From Defluviitaleaceae bacterium (GTDB lineage Bacteria; Bacillota; Clostridia; Lachnospirales; WQUN01), in assembly GCA_009786685.1 (NCBI GenBank), contig WQRQ01000006.1:1-49472 (forward strand): a stretch of 49,472 nt of DNA. The letters run 5' to 3'. The position numbers and the translations under genes are program-made. Shown piece by piece: positions 6,702 through 14,902 of the stretch (positions within the stretch are counted from its first letter, which is position 1; each line of letters starts with the position of its first letter). The notes under the pieces are model-generated. The model was not told where the DNA came from, searched no databases, and worked only from the letters and a program-made list of their open reading frames with translations.

Positions 6702-7352
6702 CTATACCACGCTGATTGTAAAGCCGTCGTAGCCCTTTATGCCTACGGTTTGCAGGGCTGTGGATTCTATGTCTTCCGATGCGGATAGATTTTGTATAAA
6801 GCTGCGGACGCCTTCGGCTTTGGGGTTTGTGGCAAGTGAGATTTCGCTGCCCAGGATTACGTTGTCGCCTATTATTATTGTGCCGGGCTTGGAAAGCTTT
6901 AGGCATAGGTCGAGGTATTCCGGATAACCGGGCTTGTGAGCGTCTATGAATATCATGTCGAAGGGCGGTGTTTTTTCTTCTATTAGATTACATAGGATTT
7001 TTGTGGCGTCACCGTGATACAACTGCACCTTGTCGGAAAGCCCTGCTTCGGCAATATTTGCCTTGGCAATTTTGACAAAGGCTTCGGTTAGCTCCATGCT
7101 TACCACGAGGCCATCCTTGGGTACTGCCTTGGCCAGCCACATCGTACTGTAGCCGTAAAATGTACCTATCTCCAGTATGCGCGTTGCATTTTTTATTTTT
7201 GCCAGCAGGTATAAAAGCTTACCCTGCGCAGGGGAGACCTCCATGGCAGGCAAGCCGGTTTTTCTTATTTCCTCCGTGGCAGCGGCAAAAGCAGCAGGCT
7301 CCTTGACCAACTGCTCCGCAAGGTATATATCATTGCTAATCCATGTTTGCAT
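6702..7352 (-). CDS. SAM-dependent O-methyltransferase (YrrM/CCoAOMT type)
   Basis: This 216-residue protein matches the class I methyltransferase family COG4122. It shows 'ATRILEIGTFYGYSTMWLA' (SAM-binding motif I, about residues 62-80), 'VSMELTEAFVKIAKANI' (motif II), a 'FDMIFIDAHKPGYPEYLDL' metal/substrate loop and 'PGTIIIGDNVI' near 170. Related proteins methylate catechols or tRNA wobble uridine (TrmR), and the substrate here is uncertain. ATG at 7352 follows AAAGGAGC. The gene is divergent from the isoprenoid operon, with about 100 bp between. Confidence 0.85.
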   Translation of the reverse strand: MQTWISNDIYLAEQLVKEPAAFAAATEEIRKTGLPAMEVSPAQGKLLYLLAKIKNATRILEIGTFYGYSTMWLAKAVPKDGLVVSMELTEAFVKIAKANIAEAGLSDKVQLYHGDATKILCNLIEEKTPPFDMIFIDAHKPGYPEYLDLCLKLSKPGTIIIGDNVILGSEISLATNPKAEGVRSFIQNLSASEDIESTALQTVGIKGYDGFTISVV

Positions 7353-7449
7353 AATAAGCTCCTTTCCGAGCTTGCTTGAGTTTATCGTGTTTACATATGT
7401 AACGCAAGGATGTAGAATGTTTGCAGGCAGTACGATAGGGGTTTTTTAT

Positions 7450-9345
7450 GTGATAAAAATATTATCGGAATCGGGATTTTGTCATGGAGTAAAGGCGGCA
7501 GTACATAGAGCGCGTGCGCTTAGCGAGCGTGGCGGGCAGGTTTATTTATACGGCGATTTGACAAACAACCGCCATGTGATGGCGGGTTTTTTGCGTGACG
7601 GATATATAGTGGCGGAAAGCGCGGAAGAAATCCCCGACGGCGCGACGGTGGTAATCCGCGCACATGGTATGGGTCGTGGGGTGTACGACGCATTTTCGAC
7701 AAAAAATGCGGAAATTATCGACTGCACTTGCGTTAAAGTAAAAAAAATCCACGAAATCGTTGCAAAAAAAGAACGCGTAATAGTAATCGGCAAAAAAAAT
7801 CACCCCGAGGTACTGGGGATTTTGGGCTGGTGCAAAAGCGGCACAGTAGCAGAAAACGAAGCTGAGCTTTTAGCGGCACTAAGCAGTACCGCACTTTGTG
7901 CAAGTACCGCACTATGTACGGTGGCACAAACAACATGCAAAATAGAATGGTGGGAAAAAGCAGTGGAAATCATAAATAAAAAAAGCCCGCAGGCAGAAAT
8001 CTTTAACACCCTATGCGACGTAACCGGCAAAAAGATAGAAAGCGCGGTAGAAATGGCGCGGCAATCTGACGCAATGGTAGTAGTAGGAGACAAAAAAAGC
8101 GCGAACTCCGTAGAGCTTTTCGAGGCGTGCGGGGCAGCGTGCAAGACCGTACTTTTTGTGTCGTCGATGGCGGAGCTTTCCACGGACGTGGGCAAGCTGG
8201 CAGGCGCGGAAAAAATCGGTATTGCCGGCAGCGCGTCCTCCCCCGCCGAAACAGTAGAAGAAATCCACGACTACCTACTTTTCGCCCGATTTTTAGCAGC
8301 CACAAAAACGGAAATCGAAGAAGCAAGCGACAATTATTTCAAAAAACTACTGGACGCACATAAGGGCAGCGCATTTATTCCCGACGCCATCCGCGACCTA
8401 AATACCCAAAACCAAGGCGGAAAACGCATAAGAGGAACCATGATACGCCTTGGCTACCTACTCGCGTCACCCATAAAAACGTCAAAGTCTTTTGAAGGGG
8501 GGACGCCCCCCCAAGGTCTTAAACATATAGAGTTGGCATATGAGATTTTCCAAACAGCTATTTTGATTCACGATGACGTTATTGATAAAAGCGAGACAAG
8601 GCGCGGAAAGCCTACGATTCATGTGGGGGAGAGTGATGAGCATTTTGGGGTTAGCAGGGCTATATGTATTGGGGATTATGGATTGTTTTTGGCTAATCGG
8701 ATTATTGCGGAAGCGGGGTTGGATAGTGAGGTGCTTGTGCGGGTTATGCGGCTTTTTGCTGATATTCAGCTGAAGACGCTGGAGGGCGAGATTATGGATG
8801 TTTCGTTGCCGGTTTTTCCTGTGGCGGATGCTGATGAGTATGAGCTAACGGTTTTAAGGATTTATGAGTTTAAGACGGCTTGGTATACGTTGGTTGGGCC
8901 GGCTATGCTGGGTGCGGTTTGTGCGGGTGTGGAGCTTGATGATGGGTTTTTGCTGAGGCTACGGGATATTTTGCTGCCGCTGGGGGTTGCGTTTCAGATA
9001 AAGGACGACCTGCTTGGGGTTTTTGGTCGCGAGAAAGAGCTTGGTAAGCCCGCGCTTTCGGATATAATCGAAAATAAGCAGACGATTTTGTATGGCTTTG
9101 CGAGGAAGTACGCCTGCGCGGATACGCAAAACGCGTTGGCAAAAAGCTATGGTAATCCAAAGGCGATGGAGGCGGATTTGGAAGCGGTACGCGAAATTTT
9201 TGTAAAAACAGGCGCGAAAAAATTTGCGGAGGATGAGATAACGCGGCTTTCGGAGATAGCGGGTATCTCAATAAGAGAAATTGAGGAAGAACATCGGCCG
9301 CTTTTGCGCGGACTGGTTAATTTTCTTTTGACACGGAGGACATAA
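7450..9345 (+). CDS. Fusion of HMBPP reductase (IspH) with trans-polyprenyl diphosphate synthase
   Basis: One 631-residue frame encodes two consecutive isoprenoid enzymes. Residues 1-280 are IspH: Fe-S cysteines C11 ('SGFCHGV'), C94 ('DCTC') and C189 ('NTLCD'), with the catalytic-site 'NHPEVLG' at 118-124. IspH makes IPP and DMAPP from HMBPP. Residues about 290-631 are a polyprenyl synthase with 'GGKRIRG', the first Asp-rich motif DDVID (375-379) and the second DDLLG (519-523). GTG at 7450 aligns with normal IspH N-termini; an in-frame ATG at 7417 with AAGGA upstream is an alternative. A hairpin-forming insert lies at codons 341-358. The stop overlaps uppS by one base. Confidence 0.9.
   Translation: MIKILSESGFCHGVKAAVHRARALSERGGQVYLYGDLTNNRHVMAGFLRDGYIVAESAEEIPDGATVVIRAHGMGRGVYDAFSTKNAEIIDCTCVKVKKIHEIVAKKERVIVIGKKNHPEVLGILGWCKSGTVAENEAELLAALSSTALCASTALCTVAQTTCKIEWWEKAVEIINKKSPQAEIFNTLCDVTGKKIESAVEMARQSDAMVVVGDKKSANSVELFEACGAACKTVLFVSSMAELSTDVGKLAGAEKIGIAGSASSPAETVEEIHDYLLFARFLAATKTEIEEASDNYFKKLLDAHKGSAFIPDAIRDLNTQNQGGKRIRGTMIRLGYLLASPIKTSKSFEGGTPPQGLKHIELAYEIFQTAILIHDDVIDKSETRRGKPTIHVGESDEHFGVSRAICIGDYGLFLANRIIAEAGLDSEVLVRVMRLFADIQLKTLEGEIMDVSLPVFPVADADEYELTVLRIYEFKTAWYTLVGPAMLGAVCAGVELDDGFLLRLRDILLPLGVAFQIKDDLLGVFGREKELGKPALSDIIENKQTILYGFARKYACADTQNALAKSYGNPKAMEADLEAVREIFVKTGAKKFAEDEITRLSEIAGISIREIEEEHRPLLRGLVNFLLTRRT
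8485..8520. repeat. REP-like GC hairpin inside the prenyl synthase coding sequence
   Basis: GGGGGG-acg-CCCCCC (8497-8511) with partly complementary flanks sits between 'GYLLAS' and 'HIELAYEIF', where prenyl synthases normally have only a short loop. It preserves the frame and adds about 15-18 residues including GGTPPQG. Confidence 0.55.
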
Positions 9346-10037
9346 TGCGACATATAGGTGTAATAATGGACGGCAATCGCCGCTGGGCAAAGGCGCATAA
9401 AATGGAGACATTGCAAGGGCATAATAAAGGCGCGGAAAATTTTGGCCATGTGTGCGACTGGTGTTTGCAGGCAGGAGTGGAATATCTGACGGTGTACGCG
9501 TTTTCTACGGAAAACTGGAAGCGCACAGAGCAGGAAATACGACATCTTTTTGGTCTTATGGAGAAATATTTTTTGGAAGAAAAAACGCGCTGTGTAGAAA
9601 AAGGCGTACGCATAAAATTAATAGGCGAGCGCACCCGCTTTGACGCGAGGGTGAAGAGCATAATAAAGGATATTGAGACAGCAACGGCGCATTGCAAAAA
9701 TTTATGCGTGCAAATCGCGCTAAGCTACGGCGGCCGCGACGAAATCGTACGCGCCGCAAAAAAATTTGCCGCCGAAATATCCGACGGCAGCATAGCAGGC
9801 GATTTGTTAACCGAGCAGGGCTTTGAAAAATATCTGGATACAGCGGGTATCCCCGACATAGACTTGGTAATCCGTACAGGCGGCGCGGAAAACCGCCGTT
9901 TAAGCAACTTTTTGCCGTGGCAGACGGTTTATGCCGAGTTGTTTTTTTCCGACCTTATGTGGCCGGAGTTTACCCGTGAGGAGTTCGACCGTGCGCTGGA
10001 GTATTACCACGGCGTTAAAAGAAAGCTGGGGCAATGA
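9345..10037 (+). CDS. uppS: Undecaprenyl diphosphate synthase (cis-prenyltransferase)
   Basis: The 230-residue UppS extends farnesyl diphosphate with eight IPP units to the C55 lipid carrier for cell-wall synthesis. It starts MRHIGVIMDGNRRWAKAH, whose DGNRRW motif binds the pyrophosphate. Later come 'LTVYAFSTENWKR', 'ALSYGGRDEIV' and 'DLVIRTGGAENRRLSNFLPWQTVYAELFF', the last being the R-x-x-x-R/SNF.PWQ.aYaE signature. ATG overlaps the preceding stop (TAATG) and its own stop overlaps the next start (ATGATG). Translational coupling therefore links IPP production, allylic diphosphate synthesis and UPP synthesis in one operon. Confidence 0.97.
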   Translation: MRHIGVIMDGNRRWAKAHKMETLQGHNKGAENFGHVCDWCLQAGVEYLTVYAFSTENWKRTEQEIRHLFGLMEKYFLEEKTRCVEKGVRIKLIGERTRFDARVKSIIKDIETATAHCKNLCVQIALSYGGRDEIVRAAKKFAAEISDGSIAGDLLTEQGFEKYLDTAGIPDIDLVIRTGGAENRRLSNFLPWQTVYAELFFSDLMWPEFTREEFDRALEYYHGVKRKLGQ

Positions 10038-11071
10038 TGGCGTTTAGGCTGGTGCAGTTAGCTGTTAACATTTGGACTATCTCAATAATGGTTATTGCGC
10101 TGAATGCCTTTACATATTGGCTTTATCGGCGGGATAAGTATGAGAGGGCGCAGATTTTTTTTGCAATTGCGTGTGGTGGGATAGGGGCTTTTTTGGGTGC
10201 AAAAAATCGCAGAAAGCCGCTGGTGGTGATTGGACTGGTGATTGCGCTTATTCCGATGATTCATATAGCGCATAGCCTTACGCTGGATAGGATTATCAGA
10301 TACACGGAGATTACGTTTAGCTCGGAAAACTGGCCCAGTGAGCTGGACGGCTACCGCATTGCGTTTATGGCGGACAAACATACCATCGCCGATGAGGCCA
10401 TGCGGCGTGTCATCCGTGAGCTAAATGGACTCGACATAGATTTGTTGTTGCTGGGCGGTGATTTTTCCATGGGGGGCGGGACGCATTTCCAAGGCACTCT
10501 GCGCGAAATTGCACAAACCAACGCGCCCGATGGTATCTTTGGCGTAGAGGGCAACCACGACCGCTACTATCAACTTTTCGCGGAAAAAATGAAGCACGGC
10601 ATAATACCGCTCGACAACAGCGGCGAGCATATCCACGAAGGATTTTTTGTCGCGGGCGTACACGACCTTTGGCGCAGAAAACCCTGCATAGAAACTGCTG
10701 TTGCAGGCTCCGTGCAGGGAGATTTTGTGCTGGTGATTTCTCATAATCCCGATGTTGCTATGTTGCAGCCTACAGCGGGCGTAGATTTGATTTTGTCGGG
10801 GCATACACATGGCGGGCAGATTACTTTTTTCGGTTTTCCCGTTTATTTGCTGCGTAATCATATTACACGTTTTGGTACGAGGTTTACACGTGGGTTTGCG
10901 GAATCTGCCGACGGTGTGCCTGTTTTTGTGAGTACGGGTGTAGGCGTTTATTACAATGTCCCGCGTGTGTTTGCTCGGCCCGAGGTTGTGATTTTTACAA
11001 TGTATACAGTCACCAAAACCCCTCTCACTCATAGTATATACCAACAGAGTATATCGAGTTGTTGGAGGTAA
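10034..11071 (+). CDS. Membrane metallophosphoesterase with N-terminal DUF1294-like domain
   Basis: The 345-residue protein begins with two or three membrane helices. The segment 'LNAFTYWLYRRDKYERAQ...GGIGAFLGAKNRRKP' resembles DUF1294 membrane proteins. From about residue 100 it is a YkuE/YaeI-type calcineurin-like phosphoesterase: 'IAFMADKH' (D-x-H), 'LLLLGGDF', 'VEGNHDR', 'ISHNPD' and 'LSGHTHGGQ' supply the two-metal site. In this family YaeI/YkuE-type enzymes act on lipid-linked phosphates, which would suit the isoprenoid operon, but the substrate is not shown here. The start ATGATG overlaps the end of uppS; the second ATG could equally be used. Confidence 0.85.
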   Translation: MMAFRLVQLAVNIWTISIMVIALNAFTYWLYRRDKYERAQIFFAIACGGIGAFLGAKNRRKPLVVIGLVIALIPMIHIAHSLTLDRIIRYTEITFSSENWPSELDGYRIAFMADKHTIADEAMRRVIRELNGLDIDLLLLGGDFSMGGGTHFQGTLREIAQTNAPDGIFGVEGNHDRYYQLFAEKMKHGIIPLDNSGEHIHEGFFVAGVHDLWRRKPCIETAVAGSVQGDFVLVISHNPDVAMLQPTAGVDLILSGHTHGGQITFFGFPVYLLRNHITRFGTRFTRGFAESADGVPVFVSTGVGVYYNVPRVFARPEVVIFTMYTVTKTPLTHSIYQQSISSCWR

Positions 11072-11074
11072 AAA

Positions 11075-11683
11075 ATGTATGACGAGTTATCTGTACTATG
11101 GGATGAATCCGATTTTGAAAATGCGAGAGATTATTCAAATGAAACTGTGCCTGTATGGGCAGAATCAAGCAACCATACGGCAACAAGCCAAACGGCGGCA
11201 CTCCAATCGGCAGCAATTTTCCCAAGACCCCCCATCGGCATAATCCCGCCGCAACAGATAAGAGAAGTTTCTGTTACGATAAGTGTGGCACAGCCCGGCA
11301 TGGGGCAGGCGTGGATTTTAACGGCATCGCACAGACCGCATTTGCTCGGGCATTGGTTTATACCCGGAACACGCGTAGAAATTTTTGCGTCTCCCGCACC
11401 GGGCTTTGCGTTTTCGCACTGGGCATTTATTAATCCGACAACGGGACGCTTTACCACGGACCGCCGCCAATCAATGGCTCTTACCGTTTGGGGGCATTTG
11501 GCTATACAAGCTCACTTTGTGAGGCGTGCTCCCGTACCTCCGCGTCCGCCGGTTGCACCGCCCGCAAGACCACCAGTAAGGCCGCCTATAATGCCGCCGC
11601 CCGCAAGGCCTCCCGCGTTCCCCGTTCCGCCAATCGGCAACCTGTCATCGGAAGCGCAATTTGAAAACGGTCAATTTCTGTAA
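11075..11683 (+). CDS. Proline-rich protein with a bacterial InlB/B-repeat-like domain
   Basis: ATG at 11075 follows TGGAGGT, 4 nt after the previous stop. The 202-residue product has an acidic N-terminus, then 'HWFIPGTRVEIFASPAPGFAFSHWAF' (quoted in parts: HWFIPGT, FASPAPGFAFSHW), the pattern of divergent B-repeats found on Firmicute surface proteins. A tail of PP/RPP/APP repeats follows (about 145-185). There is no signal peptide or sorting signal, so its location is unclear. The frame continues protein-like past the stop with two TAA codons (11681 and 11768) to about 11900, suggesting an eroded C-terminus. Confidence 0.6.
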   Translation: MYDELSVLWDESDFENARDYSNETVPVWAESSNHTATSQTAALQSAAIFPRPPIGIIPPQQIREVSVTISVAQPGMGQAWILTASHRPHLLGHWFIPGTRVEIFASPAPGFAFSHWAFINPTTGRFTTDRRQSMALTVWGHLAIQAHFVRRAPVPPRPPVAPPARPPVRPPIMPPPARPPAFPVPPIGNLSSEAQFENGQFL

Positions 11684-11879
11684 AACAAAAAGGCTGTTGT
11701 AAATTTGTCATTTTCGCAGACACAGCATACGGAGCTTAGTGCCCAATTTGTTGCGTTGTCGGGGCAATAACAACTCCAATTGCCGCAAGACGCACATTTA
11801 GACGGCGGTGAAAATTTTCCACCGGCAAACCAAAGCGAATTAATTCACTATAGACGTTCGGATGATTTTGAAAAAAGCG
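11684..11879 (+). pseudogene. Possible eroded 3' extension of the proline-rich gene
   Basis: In the same frame as the upstream gene the translation stays amino-acid-like (for example TELSAQFVALSGQ, then LQLPQDAHLDGGENFPPANQ) with only one further TAA at 11768-11770 before the convergent protease gene. Two single-codon nonsense changes would explain it, but chance cannot be excluded. No other gene is seen in this gap. Confidence 0.3.
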
Positions 11880-13577
11880 TTACAACCGCCGTAATACATT
11901 AAATGTCTCCATTAAATCCAGCCTGCCGTAGCCCCATTGATTATTGGGGTAAGTTTTGTCTGTGTCGCGGGTGCAGCCCTGCATTAAAAATGCGCGGAGC
12001 CGCAAATTGTTAAGTGTGGGGTAATTACCGTTGACGATTCCCCATTGGAGCATTAATGCGGCCGCACCCGTTGTGATTGCGGTTGCGACGGATGTCCCCG
12101 ACATCGTGCCGTAGCCCCATGGATATACTCCGGAGACGTCTACTCCGGGTGCGACGATATCGGGGAGCATAATGTTAAAGCGGCTGGGCCCCCACGACGA
12201 GCCCGGCATTAGGCTGTTGTTGCGTCTGTCATACGCTCCGCAGGTAGTAACATTAAGAGCCGTACCGGGGTTTACAATCGTATTGTATGGGCTTGGCGAA
12301 ACAAAATCCACATCGGGATAGCTTATGCCTGTAGCGGGCATCCAGGCGTTAAAAACGCCGTCGAGGATAAGCTCGCCGTGTACCGAAATCGTCCATATAC
12401 CGGGCGTAGGAGTATCAAGGTTTACTACAAGCAGGTTGTTTCCGCTACCTTCATTGGGAAAATGATAATTTATATGCACGACGGAGTTTTCTAAAATTAA
12501 CCGCTGAGAAAAATATACATCAACAAGCCCGGAGCGGGATGTAACAACCTCTCCCCCCGGCGATTTTACCGATAAGTGCATGATATCCTGCGGCATACAC
12601 CAAATGTAAACTACCGCATGGCGCATATCCGGCCCTACACGCACTTCAAAATCGGTTGTTTCGCCGGTTTTTACAAGACCTTCGAAGTGGCGACGGGCAT
12701 TGCTTTCGTTTCCTGCGGCAACATTTATTGCAATGCCTACCAGCGGCGCAAGGCGCATTAGGTAGTTTTCGATATTTCCGAAGCTGTCGTGGCTCCCGAA
12801 GGTAGAGCCTACAGAAATGCAAATAGAAACAGGGCGGTCAAGCTCTTCTGCTTTGTCTACTATGTACTTGATTCCCAGTATGACGTCGGCACTGCTGAAT
12901 ACATTTTCCTGCCCTTCGGGCACACGGAAACGCGATGTGTAAAACGGCCTCATTTTTCGCAGCTTTACCATTATTATTTCCGCGTCGGGTGCTGCTCCGA
13001 TATAGTCACTGTCCTCGCGGCTGCCCGCAACAGACGCAAGAAATGTACCATGCCCGACAGTATCTCGGTGCGGGACGATGTCAAAGGGGCTTTCGCTGCG
13101 GAGTGCGCCGCTAAGCTCGGATTGGTCGTACGCTGTACCAAAAATTACGCCGTTTTCTACAGGCGCGGTTTGGATTGTCTGGTCCCATATGTATTTTATT
13201 TTGCTTGTGCCGTCCTCGTAAATAAATGCGTCCTTGGTGTAGTCAATGCCCGTATCTATAAAGCCGAGCAATACACCCCGCCCCCTCAAATCCATGTGCG
13301 GTCGTTGCTGCAATTGCAAAATCCCCGACGCAACAAGGCTTTCGCGCCCCATCAATGTCATGATTTTTGGCACTACACTCACTTGCCCCAAATTCATGGC
13401 GGATAAAAAGTCTCCGAGCTTATCCCCCGGCAAGTACGCAATTACCCAACCCTCCGAGTAAACCTTGCCCAGCATCAGATATTGATTTTCCTTGGCAAAT
13501 TTCATTAAACGGCGGTTGTATCGCACAATCACGTCGATGATATCGGGACGCTGTGCATATTCGTATAAAGTCTCCAT
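11880..13577 (-). CDS. Csp-like subtilase with prodomain (S8 family)
   Basis: From ATG 13577 this is a 565-residue subtilisin-like protease. The first ~95 residues resemble the CspB/Csp prodomain ('VIVRYNRRLMKFAKE...VAYLPGDKLGDFL'). The catalytic triad is complete: D108 ('GFIDTGIDY'), H176 ('VGHGTFLAS') and S496 ('SGTSVATA'). A beta-rich insert at about 300-420 is typical of Csp proteins, which in clostridia activate cortex hydrolases or sense germinants. The start is chosen because ATG overlaps the upstream TGA (TGATG) and follows GAGAGGAGTG; the longer open frame to 13637 would overlap the neighbour. No signal peptide is visible. Confidence 0.88.
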   Translation of the reverse strand: METLYEYAQRPDIIDVIVRYNRRLMKFAKENQYLMLGKVYSEGWVIAYLPGDKLGDFLSAMNLGQVSVVPKIMTLMGRESLVASGILQLQQRPHMDLRGRGVLLGFIDTGIDYTKDAFIYEDGTSKIKYIWDQTIQTAPVENGVIFGTAYDQSELSGALRSESPFDIVPHRDTVGHGTFLASVAGSREDSDYIGAAPDAEIIMVKLRKMRPFYTSRFRVPEGQENVFSSADVILGIKYIVDKAEELDRPVSICISVGSTFGSHDSFGNIENYLMRLAPLVGIAINVAAGNESNARRHFEGLVKTGETTDFEVRVGPDMRHAVVYIWCMPQDIMHLSVKSPGGEVVTSRSGLVDVYFSQRLILENSVVHINYHFPNEGSGNNLLVVNLDTPTPGIWTISVHGELILDGVFNAWMPATGISYPDVDFVSPSPYNTIVNPGTALNVTTCGAYDRRNNSLMPGSSWGPSRFNIMLPDIVAPGVDVSGVYPWGYGTMSGTSVATAITTGAAALMLQWGIVNGNYPTLNNLRLRAFLMQGCTRDTDKTYPNNQWGYGRLDLMETFNVLRRL

Positions 13578-14902
13578 CAAAGCACTCCTCTCAATTCTTC
13601 GAGCGTCGCATGTAAGCACAATGCCCCATAGCCCCAAATATTATTGGGGTATTCGCGTAATGTGTTGCGCGTTGCACCACGCCGCAAAAATGCTTTTATT
13701 TTTTCGCCGTAAAGCAACGGGTCATTACCTTGGATAATCCCCCATTCCATAAGCAATGCCGCCGCGCCCGTCACAAAAGGCGCGGCTATGCTTGTGCCCG
13801 TAAAGCTGTCGTAGCCGCCGCCCGCTTGTGCAGAAAGCACATTAACCCCGGGAGCGACAATATCCGGGAATTTAACACCCTCGCCGCCGCGTCCGCTAAA
13901 TTCTGCCGCTGCGTCTAATGCAGAATTGTACGCTCCCACGGCAATTACGCCCGAGGCGGTCGCGGGTAGGGTGATGGTCGCGGTGGGATTTGGTAAATGG
14001 AATGCCGTTTGCCTCCCTACTTCTTCCGTTGTGGGCAGCCAAATGCTATACGTACCGATTGCGGAGTTTAAGGAAGTAATCTCCAACTGCCACAGGCCTT
14101 TTGCTGCGTTTTCAAAACGAAAAAAAATTTCAGGATTTACATTTTGCGGAGTGGGAAGGCCTGCACTAAGCGTAATACGTGAGGTACCTAAGATAAACTC
14201 CTGCGGACGCGAAACAAACGATATGACACCCGTGCTTTGCCCCGTAGGGCTTGTAAGCGCGATAGTAAACCTGTCAGCAAAGTTTTTTATCATTACCATG
14301 TACAGGAAAGGCTCATTATGTGCGATGTTAAACTCAATCTTTTCGCTTTCGTCGGTTTTTAATACTCCGGAAAAATGATGCCCTGCCGTACCTTCGTTAC
14401 CGGCCGCGGCCACAACCGAAATGTTGCGCCGCGCCGCTATTTCATTTACATACAATTCAAACGGGGAGTTTCCGTCGTGCGCGCCCTCGTTTGTGCCGTA
14501 GCTGATATTTATTGCACAGGGTTTGTTTTCTCTAATATCTGCCACAAATTTTAGTCCTTGCATTATCTCGTTTTTTCTCTCGCCCGTGCCAAGCCGTACG
14601 ATAATCAAATCCGCACCCGGTGCAACCGCCGTCGCGACACCCGCAACCGCCGTACCATGTCCGTGAAAGTCCGCTTGCGCCATGTTAATACCTTCGTCGG
14701 TGTATAAATGCCCATGCTCAAAGCCTCGTGGCGGCGTTCCGTTCGCGTTCATGTCCCATAAATATTTTATTTGGCCGCTGCTAAACGCAGGGTGCGTGTA
14801 GTCTATCCCCGAATCAATAAGCGCGATATAAACACCGTTTCCCGTTAAGCCGTAATCTGCATGTATATTGGCAATGCAGGCGTGGTACAGAGCCTCATTC
14901 AT
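13577..14902 (-). CDS. Csp-like subtilase without prodomain (S8 family)
   Basis: This 441-residue subtilase has an intact triad at D30 ('ALIDSGIDYTHPAF'), H82 ('GHGTAVAG') and S371 ('GTSIAAPF'), with the oxyanion-region 'AAAGNEGTAGHHF'. The catalytic Asp lies only 30 residues from the start, so there is no room for the prodomain present in its neighbour. The two proteins could share one prodomain, or this one may fold alone. ATG at 14902 overlaps the upstream stop (TGATG) with GGAGG 8 nt before. It is the middle gene of a three-gene coupled operon. Unlike CspA/CspC of C. difficile, no catalytic residue is lost. Confidence 0.88.
   Translation of the reverse strand: MNEALYHACIANIHADYGLTGNGVYIALIDSGIDYTHPAFSSGQIKYLWDMNANGTPPRGFEHGHLYTDEGINMAQADFHGHGTAVAGVATAVAPGADLIIVRLGTGERKNEIMQGLKFVADIRENKPCAINISYGTNEGAHDGNSPFELYVNEIAARRNISVVAAAGNEGTAGHHFSGVLKTDESEKIEFNIAHNEPFLYMVMIKNFADRFTIALTSPTGQSTGVISFVSRPQEFILGTSRITLSAGLPTPQNVNPEIFFRFENAAKGLWQLEITSLNSAIGTYSIWLPTTEEVGRQTAFHLPNPTATITLPATASGVIAVGAYNSALDAAAEFSGRGGEGVKFPDIVAPGVNVLSAQAGGGYDSFTGTSIAAPFVTGAAALLMEWGIIQGNDPLLYGEKIKAFLRRGATRNTLREYPNNIWGYGALCLHATLEELRGVL

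Noticed and set aside
13730-14378. Plus-strand ORFs antisense to the subtilases
   Set aside because: They lack ribosome binding sites and family similarity; the minus-strand frames have complete catalytic triads.
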